DNA of 64,000 nucleotides, taken from the NCBI RefSeq assembly GCF_031082295.1, contig NZ_JAVHLD010000002.1:110042-174041 (forward strand), written 5' to 3'. Shown here piece by piece: positions 1 to 7,428 of this stretch (within the stretch, counting starts at the first letter, position 1; every line of letters starts with the position of its first letter). The translations under genes were made by a program, and so were the position numbers. Origin of the DNA: Humidesulfovibrio sp. (GTDB taxonomy: Bacteria > Desulfobacterota > Desulfovibrionia > Desulfovibrionales > Desulfovibrionaceae). The notes below the pieces were generated by a model. It was given only the letters and a program-made list of their open reading frames with translations. It had not been told where the DNA came from and ran no database searches.

Positions 1-53
<53 letters not shown>

Positions 54-59
54 TCTTGA

Positions 60-134
<75 letters not shown>

Positions 135-142
135 TCGTCTAT

Positions 143-217
<75 letters not shown>

Positions 218-231
218 CCAACAGGGGGAAC

Positions 232-260
232 CTTCTACCTGTGCCCCCATCAAGTGTCAA
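232..260 (-). promoter_or_regulatory. Sigma70-type promoter of the tRNA cluster
   Basis: On the minus strand a perfect -35 TTGACA (260-255) is separated by 17 nt from a -10 TAGAAG (237-232). Transcription would start near 225, about 8 nt before the first tRNA-Gly, which is normal for a stable-RNA promoter. The stretch 261-504 between this promoter and dksA shows no ORF with a ribosome site and no clear dksA promoter. Confidence 0.75.
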
Positions 261-504
261 GCCTTGGCGAGCATGTTTTCCATATTCTTCAAAGAGACCG
301 CCAGAATGGGGGTGAATTCGCGCAGGGCATGAGCACAAGGAACTGATATTTCAGATATGGCCTCCGTCAAGACAACCACGGCGCGGCTTTTAAGCCCCTT
401 TACAAGACCTTTGCTTTTGGTTTATCAGGCGCATTCGCATTGCACTCGGAGCGGAGCGGACCCGACGGACGGCCCACCCGCTCCTGTCATTGAGGAGAGT
501 TAGC

Positions 505-867
505 ATGGAAGCCAAAGACATTCAGTTTTTCCGGGAAATGCTCAACGCCATGCTCGATGAAAGCCTCCAGAAAGGACAGGCGACCATCGACGACATGACG
601 GAGACCGTTGAAGTCTACGCCGACCCGGCTGACAGGGCCACGGCTGAATCCGACCGCGCTTTCACCCTGCGCCTGCGCGACCGTGAACGCAAACTCATCA
701 AAAAGATCACGCAGGCCATCCAGCGCATTGAGGACGGCGAATACGGCGTGTGCGTCGACTGCGGCGAAGATATCGGCATCGCCCGCCTCAAGGCTCGGCC
801 CATGACCACGCTGTGCATCAACTGCAAGAGCAAGCAGGAAGAAGACGAGATGGTCCGGGGCGACTAG
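505..867 (+). CDS. dksA: DksA/TraR-family RNA polymerase-binding factor
   Basis: A 120-residue protein of the DksA family, which enters the RNA polymerase secondary channel and modulates initiation together with ppGpp. The coiled-coil tip carries DPADRA, matching the family DxxDxA signature. The C-terminal C4 zinc finger is CVDC then CINC, 17 residues apart. The ATG at 505 is chosen because GAGGAG (492-497) lies 7 nt upstream; the in-frame ATG at 490 has no such site. The NFACT gene follows 44 nt later. It could equally be one of several dksA paralogues in the genome. Confidence 0.92.
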   Translation: MEAKDIQFFREMLNAMLDESLQKGQATIDDMTETVEVYADPADRATAESDRAFTLRLRDRERKLIKKITQAIQRIEDGEYGVCVDCGEDIGIARLKARPMTTLCINCKSKQEEDEMVRGD

Positions 868-911
868 CCCGCACGCCAGGTTCGTTTAACAGTCCAGCCT
901 GGGAGGCACAG

Positions 912-2465
912 GTGGAAGCCAATTTCTTCCGCTTCCTGGCCGTCGACTTGGCCGCGACGCTAACCGGCCTGCGTTTCGAAAAAATTCATGGCCCTGCGCA
1001 AGGGGTCCTCGTTTTCACTCTCCACGGACAAGGCCGCACCGAACACCTGATCTTCAGGCCCGCCAAATCGGCGGGTCTGCTTTTTTTAAGCCCAGAGCGG
1101 CCCGCCAATCCCCCAGCCCCCCCGACACGAGTCATGTGGTTGCGCAAGCGCCTCACCGGACGGCGTCTGCTCGAATCTCGCATTGACTGGCCCAACCAGC
1201 GCCTGGGCTTTCTGCTTTCCCCGCGCGAATTGCCCGCGGCAGGCAACTGGGCCGTGTTCGACCTGCGCGCCAGCCAGTCTGACGGGCTCACGCTGGACGG
1301 CGACTTCACAGCCAGGCCGGATCCCGCCTGGCCGCCGCTGGAGCGGATTCTTGACTCGCTCCACGCAGACGCTGAAATTTGGCGCGAATACCCGCAGATC
1401 ACCCCGCTGCTGCGCAAACGGCTGAGCGCCTTGGCCATGGAGAACCCTCCCCAGGCGGCACGCCTGCTGGCGCGCCTGGCTCAGGGCGTGTCCGACAGCT
1501 TCTTTCTGCCGCCAGCACCTTTGCGTGGAGAGACCCAGGCCATTCCCCCCCTGGCCTGGGATCCCGGGCTGCCGGGAACCGAGCGTTTCGCCAGTTCCAT
1601 TGAGGCGGCAACTGCTTTCGGGCAGCGCACCTTGTTCCCGCAGATCGCCCGCGCAGAGGACCATGAGCAGGTGGATCAGGCCGTTCAGCAGCGCAAACGG
1701 CTGAAACGCCAGGAGGCTCTGCTCGACCAGGACGAGGCGCGACACCAGAAGCTCGCCGGGCTGGCCAAGGCGGCGGAGGCGCTTCAGATCGCGCTCTCCG
1801 GGCTCAAAACCACGCCGCAGCAATCCATCATGCAGCTGGAGCATCCAGAGCACGGGCTGGTCGAGGTGCCCCTAGACCCGCGGCTGACCCCCGCAGAGAA
1901 CATGGCGCACCTCTTCCGGCAAGCGGCAAAGGGCCGACGCGGCCTGGCCCACGTCGAACGCAGGCGCGCCGAGCTCGCCACCGGTACAGGGCCGGAACTG
2001 CACGCGGCGAGTTCCACCCGGCAGAGCCCCCCTTCCCCCCGAACGGCGCCGGTGGTGGTGCCCAAGCGCTACCAGGGCCTGGCCGTCGCGCTCTTCCGCA
2101 CCTCGGACGGCTTTCTCGTGTTGCGCGGCAAGAGCAGCCAGGCCAACCACGACATGCTCACCAAAGCGGCCGGGCCTTACGATCTCTGGTTCCACGTTTC
2201 TGGCGGCCCCAGCGCGCATGTGATCCTCAAGCGCGATTTTCCCGACCAGGACGTGCCGGAGCAGAGCCTCCTTGAGGCCGCTGGGCTGTGCGCGCTCAAA
2301 AGCTTTCGCAAGGACGACGCCAAGGCCGAGGTGCTCTGCGCCAAGGTCCGCGACGTGCGCAAGGTCAAGGGCGCGGCCATCGGCAGCGTGGCCGTGGACC
2401 AGGTCGACAGGACGCTGCTGGTGAGCCTGGACCCCGGCCTTGAAACACGGCTGGCGCTGAAGTGA
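912..2465 (+). CDS. NFACT-family RNA-binding protein (RqcH/Rqc2-like)
   Basis: A 517-residue protein of the NFACT family (RqcH, Rqc2/NEMF), which binds peptidyl-tRNA on stalled 50S subunits in ribosome rescue. The N-terminal half has the NFACT-N pattern around MWLRKRLTGR. The middle is a long charged coiled coil (QQRKRLKRQEALLDQ). The C-terminal NFACT-R (DUF814) domain is marked by YQGLAVALFRTSDGFLVLRG and YDLWFHVSGG. The GTG at 912 has GGGAGG at 901-906; the open frame reaches back into dksA but has no start signal there. Where B. subtilis RqcH has LDR, this protein appears to have NQR, so the Asp of the DR pair needed for alanine tailing seems replaced; that alignment is by eye. Confidence 0.87.
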   Translation: MEANFFRFLAVDLAATLTGLRFEKIHGPAQGVLVFTLHGQGRTEHLIFRPAKSAGLLFLSPERPANPPAPPTRVMWLRKRLTGRRLLESRIDWPNQRLGFLLSPRELPAAGNWAVFDLRASQSDGLTLDGDFTARPDPAWPPLERILDSLHADAEIWREYPQITPLLRKRLSALAMENPPQAARLLARLAQGVSDSFFLPPAPLRGETQAIPPLAWDPGLPGTERFASSIEAATAFGQRTLFPQIARAEDHEQVDQAVQQRKRLKRQEALLDQDEARHQKLAGLAKAAEALQIALSGLKTTPQQSIMQLEHPEHGLVEVPLDPRLTPAENMAHLFRQAAKGRRGLAHVERRRAELATGTGPELHAASSTRQSPPSPRTAPVVVPKRYQGLAVALFRTSDGFLVLRGKSSQANHDMLTKAAGPYDLWFHVSGGPSAHVILKRDFPDQDVPEQSLLEAAGLCALKSFRKDDAKAEVLCAKVRDVRKVKGAAIGSVAVDQVDRTLLVSLDPGLETRLALK

Positions 2466-2523
2466 CGTAGCGAGTCGATCAGAAGGGCGTGCAAGTCACG
2501 CCCGGCAGAGGCTCTCGTCGTTC

Positions 2524-3285
2524 TCAACGCACCAGGTAGATGACTCCGACCACAGTGCCGATGCCGATGACCACGCCACGCAGGACCTTCGGGCTGATGC
2601 GACCGGCAAGCCTTCCCCCAAGCACTCCACCTGCGACAGCCCCCACGGCCATGACCAAGGCAGCCGACCAGACCACCTGGCCGGAGAACAGGAAGTAGAT
2701 CGCCGCTGCGATGTTGATGGCGAAGGACACTGCCTGCTTCAGGGCGTTCAGGCGAGCCAGGTTGTCGTGCAGGACAAGCCCCAGGACAGCGATGACGATG
2801 ATGCTGACGCCCGCCCCGAAGAAGCCGCCATAAATGGCCGCGGGGATGATGGGCACAAGCACCCAGGCGTCGTGCAGCGTGGCGCCAGCGGTCTTGCCGG
2901 CAGACCGCAGGATCAGCGCGCGCAACCGGTCCTGCGCCGCCATGAGCGCAACAGCCATGAAGATCAAGTATGGCACCACGGCCCGAAACACCTGCTCGCC
3001 AGTGTTCAGGAGCAGAAACCCTCCACCGATGCCGCCAAGGACTCCCGCAGGCAAAAGGAGCCATAGGCGAAAGGACTGGCCCTTCAGGTCCTTCAACTGG
3101 GCGAAGGTTCCCCCGAGATAACCGGGACAAAGGGCCACCGTGTTGGTGATGTTCGCGGAGACGGCCGGGACGCCCACGGCCATGAGCACCGGAAAGGTTA
3201 TGAGCGTGCCCCCGCCAGCCAGGGCGTTCACCACGCCACCGGCCACAGCGGCAAGACCCACGAATATCAGTTGAATTATGTCCAT
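2524..3285 (-). CDS. TSUP family permease (TauE/SafE)
   Basis: A 253-residue polytopic inner-membrane protein with about eight hydrophobic segments. The family hallmark [14 protein letters not shown] follows the first helix, and a second glycine-rich repeat ([13 protein letters not shown]) begins the second half. TSUP proteins export or import sulfite, sulfoacetate or other organosulfur anions; the substrate here cannot be read from sequence. The gene starts at ATG 3285 with GAGGAG upstream and is divergent from an AraC-type regulator across a 135-bp region containing an inverted repeat, which suggests that regulator controls it. Confidence 0.88.
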   Translation of the reverse strand: MDIIQLIFVGLAAVAGGVVNALAGGGTLITFPVLMAVGVPAVSANITNTVALCPGYLGGTFAQLKDLKGQSFRLWLLLPAGVLGGIGGGFLLLNTGEQVFRAVVPYLIFMAVALMAAQDRLRALILRSAGKTAGATLHDAWVLVPIIPAAIYGGFFGAGVSIIVIAVLGLVLHDNLARLNALKQAVSFAINIAAAIYFLFSGQVVWSAALVMAVGAVAGGVLGGRLAGRISPKVLRGVVIGIGTVVGVIYLVR

Positions 3286-3328
3286 CTAGGGCAACTCCTC
3301 GCAAACGAATCGTCTCGGCGCCCCCGCT

Positions 3329-3350
3329 TCTTTGCGTCTATGCGCAAAGA
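3329..3350. repeat. 8-bp inverted repeat, candidate operator
   Basis: TCTTTGCG, then 6 nt, then CGCAAAGA: perfect 8-bp arms between the divergent permease and AraC genes, just upstream of the predicted -35 at 3369. The position suits a regulator site for one or both genes. Binding by the neighbouring AraC protein is an inference. Confidence 0.45.
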
Positions 3351-3368
3351 GAGGTTCCTGTTTTCTGT

Positions 3369-3396
3369 TTGCCAATTACGCCATTGCAGGTATGGT
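3369..3396 (+). promoter_or_regulatory. Promoter of the AraC-type regulator
   Basis: TTGCCA (3369-3374), a 16-nt spacer and TATGGT (3391-3396). Transcription would begin near 3403, 18 nt before the ATG at 3421, which supports that start over the longer open frame. Confidence 0.45.
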
Positions 3397-3420
3397 CGTC
3401 TATCGCACACAAGACAATTC

Positions 3421-4251
3421 ATGTCGCCAAACGGACACTCCATGGAACGAATCCTGCCCGGCCTGACGACCCTGCCCCGACCTGTCTTTGCGCGGGTGGA
3501 GACGCTTGCCAAACCTTCCTGGGTGCGTGAGCACCAGCACCAATGGGTGCAGCTTTCCTACGCGACCAGAGGCGTCCTTGGCGTTCGCACCCGGTCCGCC
3601 AGTCATCTGGCGCCGCCGCAACGTGCCATCTGGGTGCCTCCCGGCGTGGAGCACTCGGTCGTCACAACGGAACGCACCGTCATGCGCAGCCTGTACATCG
3701 AACCGAAAGCCGTGGAGGGTACGCCACTTCAGGAGTACAAGGACTGCAGGGTGCTGGTCATCACCCCCCTGGTGCGCGAACTCATCCGCGCGGTGACCAG
3801 CGCTCCGGTGGAATATGACGAGGCCGGCCCGGACGGACGCCTCGTGGTCGTCCTGTTGGACCAGTTGGCCAGGCTTAAGGAGGCGCGCTTCTCCCTTCCG
3901 CTGCCGGTGGACAGCCGCTTGGAACGATTGAGCGTGAGGCTGGAGCAACACCCTGAGGATGAGCGTGGCCTTGTGGAACTTGCAGCAGAGGCGGGCCTAT
4001 CCACAAGAACCATGACACGCCTGTTTCTGCGGGAAACCGGCCTGAGCTTCCGCGCCTGGCGGCGCAGATTGCGGCTGCTCAAGTCGCTGAACGGCCTGGA
4101 GGCAGGCGAAAGCGTCACCGCCGTGGCGCTTGACTCCGGCTACGCCTCAACCTCGGCCTTCAGCGCGGCATTCCGCAAGGAGTTCGGCATCACCCCGCGA
4201 GAGGCTGTGCAGAACGATCCACCCCAAGCGGCGCCCCGCTGCCCCAAATAG
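3421..4251 (+). CDS. AraC-family regulator with N-terminal cupin
   Basis: A 276-residue regulator. The N-terminal half looks like a cupin sensor (HQHQWVQLSYATRGVL, then a WVPPGVEHSV turn), and the C-terminal ~100 residues are a double helix-turn-helix AraC domain with AVALDSGYASTSAFSAAFRKEF, the second-HTH signature. The ligand is unknown. ATG 3421 is preferred from the promoter position; 3442 is an alternative and neither has a strong Shine-Dalgarno sequence. It is divergent from the TSUP permease, its likely target, and ends at a bidirectional terminator. Confidence 0.86.
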   Translation: MSPNGHSMERILPGLTTLPRPVFARVETLAKPSWVREHQHQWVQLSYATRGVLGVRTRSASHLAPPQRAIWVPPGVEHSVVTTERTVMRSLYIEPKAVEGTPLQEYKDCRVLVITPLVRELIRAVTSAPVEYDEAGPDGRLVVVLLDQLARLKEARFSLPLPVDSRLERLSVRLEQHPEDERGLVELAAEAGLSTRTMTRLFLRETGLSFRAWRRRLRLLKSLNGLEAGESVTAVALDSGYASTSAFSAAFRKEFGITPREAVQNDPPQAAPRCPK

Positions 4252-4254
4252 GAA

Positions 4255-4276
4255 AAGGCGCACCAAGGTGCGCCTT
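4255..4276. terminator. Bidirectional hairpin terminator
   Basis: AAGGCGCACC and GGTGCGCCTT form a 10-bp palindrome separated by 2 nt, flanked by an A-run on one side. It lies between the convergent araC-type gene and the muramidase-domain gene. Confidence 0.65.
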
Positions 4277-4309
4277 CCAACAAAATCAGGATGGTGCAGT
4301 CTCCCCAGA

Positions 4310-5359
4310 TCACACAATCCTGTTCATGCCCTTCTTGTCCAACATGGCCAGGACCATGTCTTTCTCCTGCTTGAGCCGACCCCGCACGCTCTGGCGCACG
4401 GCCTCGGTGGAGCCCCCGAACTGGTTCTGGCGCTTGTTGTAAACCTCGCTCACCAGCGCCTGCTCGAAGCTTTTGCCCTCAGCGGCGACGGCCTGCGCGG
4501 CCTCCGGCTTCTTCAGGAACTTGTCGATGGCCTCGTTGAAGATGCGCGCCGCGCCGCTTGCTCCGTGCTGCACGGCAGTGCTGAACAAGGCCTCGCGCAG
4601 GGCGGGCTTGCTCGCCTCGATGTCCACACCGGTCATTTCGCGAATTTTCTCCCGCGCGGGCTGATAGTGGTCCTTCTTGATGAACTCGGTTTGCAAACGC
4701 TCAAAGCGCTCTGGACTTTCGGCTGCGATCTTGGCCCACTCAGCAGGCATGCCGCCCTTGGTCGAGCCGGTGTTGGCCGGTCCGGCCTTGCGCAGTCGTT
4801 CGGCCATGGCCGGATCCTGTTCGGAAAGGAAATTCAGGAAGCGGCTCATGGTTCCAGCGCGCGAGGAAATCTGGAACTTGCCGTAGCTTGTGCCGCCGGT
4901 GCGATCATAGCCGATGGCCGCCACGCCCTTGTCGCCTGATTCGAACAAAGCGGCGATGGAGCCCAGGCCCTTCACCTCGGGATTGCGAGTAAGGACGTTT
5001 TCCAGCGGCATGGGCGCGGCAGGAGCCATGAGCCCAGGCATCCGCTGTCCGGTGAGGCGGGCGATGGTGCTCAGCGCGTCCATCATCATGCTGTCGTTGA
5101 TGATGTTCATGTCGAAATTCATTGCGGTGGAGTCAGGCTGCTGACCATCGGTCTTGAGGCTGTCGATGCCCATGGCCTGCTGGGCCATCTGCATCTGGGC
5201 CTCAAAGGCGATGGTCTTTGGGTCAATCGCCTTGGCGCCTGACTGAGACAAGCCGCGCAGGCCGGGATTCAGCCCTTTGCCCATGTCGACGCCCTGGCCG
5301 GACTGAGCCTGCTTCAGAATACGGATGGCTTCCGCTATGCTGTTCGAGTCGTTGGACAT
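4310..5359 (-). CDS. Putative muramidase/GH46-like domain protein (VgrG3 C-terminal type)
   Basis: A 349-residue protein without a signal peptide. Residues about 125-330 carry GSIAALFESGDKGVAAIGYD followed by GGTSYGKFQISSRAGTMSRF. This is the signature of the lysozyme-like domain found at the C-terminus of VgrG3-type spike proteins and some phage-like hydrolases; the Glu of FESG and Asp of GYD are the likely acid pair. The first ~120 residues are Met/Gln-rich with no recognised domain. No type VI or phage genes lie nearby. The ATG at 5359 has GGAGGGAG upstream; the open frame back to 5419 has no signal. How the enzyme reaches its target is unclear. Confidence 0.6.
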   Translation of the reverse strand: MSNDSNSIAEAIRILKQAQSGQGVDMGKGLNPGLRGLSQSGAKAIDPKTIAFEAQMQMAQQAMGIDSLKTDGQQPDSTAMNFDMNIINDSMMMDALSTIARLTGQRMPGLMAPAAPMPLENVLTRNPEVKGLGSIAALFESGDKGVAAIGYDRTGGTSYGKFQISSRAGTMSRFLNFLSEQDPAMAERLRKAGPANTGSTKGGMPAEWAKIAAESPERFERLQTEFIKKDHYQPAREKIREMTGVDIEASKPALREALFSTAVQHGASGAARIFNEAIDKFLKKPEAAQAVAAEGKSFEQALVSEVYNKRQNQFGGSTEAVRQSVRGRLKQEKDMVLAMLDKKGMNRIV

Positions 5360-5433
5360 CGCACTCCCTCCGCCGTCGAAAAATTGACCACGGCACGGTC
5401 TTCGAAACCGATAAAGCACATTCCGTGCCTGTC

Positions 5434-5445
5434 ACAAGTACTTGT
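5434..5445. repeat. 12-bp perfect palindrome ACAAGTACTTGT
   Basis: A perfect palindrome in the 108-bp gap between mutY and the muramidase-domain gene, upstream of the latter. Possible regulator site; no protein can be assigned. Confidence 0.3.
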
Positions 5446-5467
5446 TTGATGTCAAGAAGATACGCTG

Positions 5468-6625
5468 TCAGTCAACAGCGCTGAGGAGTGTCTGAAGGCG
5501 TACATCCTCCAGCATGCGGGAAGTCAGGCGGGCATGCCCCGAGGGGAAAGCGAAGGTGAGGAGGTCAGTAGGGCTGACAAGACGGGCTTCCACGGCCTCA
5601 TGCAGGCGGTGGTCGCGCTTCGGGTCCTGTCCGGGCTCCGCTCGGCAGAAGAACCCATGCAGCGTAATGCGGTACCTGGTGTAGCTGGTGCGAACCACCG
5701 CGATCTTGCCCTCTGGCCTCACCGAAAGCTCCGTCTCCTCGCGGAACTCGCGCACCATGGCCTCCTCGGGCGATTCGCCCGGTTCGAGCACCCCGCCCGG
5801 AAACTCCCACAGTCCTGGCCACACGTCGTTGGGCCTGCGCTTCTGGATGAACACCTGGCCCTCTGTGAGCAAAATGCCGCAGGCCATGTCCACGCGAACG
5901 ACCTCTGGCTTCGGCTTGGGCACCGGGCGCAGGTTCACTGTACCTCGCGCGCGCGCCAGGCAATGGCGCGAAACGGGGCAACGCTGGCACTCGGCGCTGC
6001 GCGGGGCGCAGATGAGCGCGCCCAGTTCCATGAGCCCCTGGTTGAAGGCCCGGGACTCCCCTGGCGGAAGCAACTCCCAGGCAGCGGCCAGGATGCGGCG
6101 CTTGACCTCCGGCGCCGACACTGGACGGTCGATGTCGAGCACACGAGAGAACACACGCTCAACGTTGGCATCCACGGCCGGGCGATGAGCGCCGTAGGCA
6201 ACGCTCATGACGGCACCGGCGGTGTACGGTCCGACTCCCGGCAGCGCACGCACGGCCTCGAAATTGGCGGGAAACGTGCCGCCGTGCTCTTTCAGCACTA
6301 CGCGCGCAGCACGCAGGAGATTCTTGGCGCGTGTGTAATACCCCAACCCCTCCCACAGCTTGAGCACCTCGTCCTCATGGGCCTGGGCCAGGCTCACAAT
6401 GTCTGGGTAGCGCAGCAGGAACCGCTCGAAATAACTGACGGCACGGTCCATCTGGGTCTGCTGGAGCATGATCTCCGAGAGCCAGACGTGGTAGGGTTCC
6501 AAGGTTTTGCGCCAGGGCAGGTCGCGGGCGTTTTCGTTGAACCAGCGCAACAACTCCGAGCGGAAACCTCCAACATCAAAGGCTCCGGCCAGGGGCGCCG
6601 GAGCCTCGACAGGTGCCTTTGCCAC
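5468..6625 (-). CDS. mutY: A/G-specific adenine glycosylase MutY
   Basis: 385 residues. MutY removes adenine mispaired with 8-oxoguanine. The HhH-GPD glycosylase domain has catalytic Glu51 in LSEIMLQQT and the helix-hairpin-helix LPGVGPYTAGAV. The [4Fe-4S] site is C-x6-C-x2-C-x5-C (CAPRSAECQRC). The C-terminal NUDIX-like domain, which recognises 8-oxoG, keeps an intact-looking Nudix box (GGVLEPGESPEEAMV, REFREE). Translation starts at GTG 6625, only 6 nt after gpmA, so the two genes are co-transcribed. Confidence 0.95.
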   Translation of the reverse strand: MAKAPVEAPAPLAGAFDVGGFRSELLRWFNENARDLPWRKTLEPYHVWLSEIMLQQTQMDRAVSYFERFLLRYPDIVSLAQAHEDEVLKLWEGLGYYTRAKNLLRAARVVLKEHGGTFPANFEAVRALPGVGPYTAGAVMSVAYGAHRPAVDANVERVFSRVLDIDRPVSAPEVKRRILAAAWELLPPGESRAFNQGLMELGALICAPRSAECQRCPVSRHCLARARGTVNLRPVPKPKPEVVRVDMACGILLTEGQVFIQKRRPNDVWPGLWEFPGGVLEPGESPEEAMVREFREETELSVRPEGKIAVVRTSYTRYRITLHGFFCRAEPGQDPKRDHRLHEAVEARLVSPTDLLTFAFPSGHARLTSRMLEDVRLQTLLSAVD

Positions 6626-6631
6626 TGGCGG

Positions 6632-7384
6632 CTACCCCTTGGCGCCCTTGGCCTGGTCCGCCACAGCCTGGGCAGCCTTGGCAACGGCCTCGGGATCGCC
6701 AAGGTACTCGCGCCCAAGGGACTTCAAGTTCTTGTCCAGGCGATAGACCAGCGGCACGCCGGTGGGGATGTTCAAGCCAGTAACTTCCTCTTCGTTCATG
6801 CCATCGAGATACTTCACCAAGCCACGCAGGGAGTTGCCGTGGGCGGCGACAAGCAGGCGCTTGCCAGAGCGTATCTGCGGGTCCAAAACGTTGTGCCAAT
6901 AAGGCATCACGCGGTCGATGGTCATCTTGAGGCTCTCGCAGCGCGGGAGTTCGTCGGCGGAAAGGGAGGCATAGCGAGAGTCATGGCCGGGAAAGCGCTC
7001 GTCCGAGGGGTCCAGTGCGGGTGGCGGCACGTCGAAGCTGCGCCGCCACTGAAACACCTGCTCGTCGCTGTACTTGCGCGCGGTCTCAGCCTTGTTCAGC
7101 CCCTGCAGCGCGCCGTAGTGGCGCTCGTTGAGCCTCCAGGTGGTCTCAACCGGCAGCCACATGAGGTCCATGCGATCCAGCACGATCCACAAGGTGCGGA
7201 TGGCCCGGCGCAGATAGGAGGTATGGCAGGCGTCGAACACATACCCGGCGTCCTTGAGCGCCCGGCCGCCCTCCTCCGCTTCGCGGATGCCCTGGTCAGA
7301 GAGGTCCACGTCCGTCCAGCCGGTGAAGCGGTTCTCCAGGTTCCAAACGCTCTGACCGTGCCGGATGAGAACCAGGGTGTGCAT
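6632..7384 (-). CDS. gpmA: 2,3-bisphosphoglycerate-dependent phosphoglycerate mutase
   Basis: 250 residues. It interconverts 3- and 2-phosphoglycerate in glycolysis and gluconeogenesis. The RHG motif [10 protein letters not shown] carries the phosphohistidine His9; [13 protein letters not shown] and ERHYGALQG are dPGM signatures, and the second catalytic His lies in AAHGNSLRG. Length matches the family, with a short Ala/Lys-rich C-terminal tail. It lies 44 nt after the large TPR gene and just upstream of mutY on the same strand. Confidence 0.96.
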   Translation of the reverse strand: MHTLVLIRHGQSVWNLENRFTGWTDVDLSDQGIREAEEGGRALKDAGYVFDACHTSYLRRAIRTLWIVLDRMDLMWLPVETTWRLNERHYGALQGLNKAETARKYSDEQVFQWRRSFDVPPPALDPSDERFPGHDSRYASLSADELPRCESLKMTIDRVMPYWHNVLDPQIRSGKRLLVAAHGNSLRGLVKYLDGMNEEEVTGLNIPTGVPLVYRLDKNLKSLGREYLGDPEAVAKAAQAVADQAKGAKG

Positions 7385-7428
7385 GGCTGACTCCTGCCCT
7401 TGCGGGGTGTTAGAGTGCTTGGGCGAAG

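Noticed and set aside
490-504. Longer dksA start at ATG 490
   Set aside because: The ribosome site GAGGAG (492-497) is inside this extension and correctly spaced only for ATG 505.
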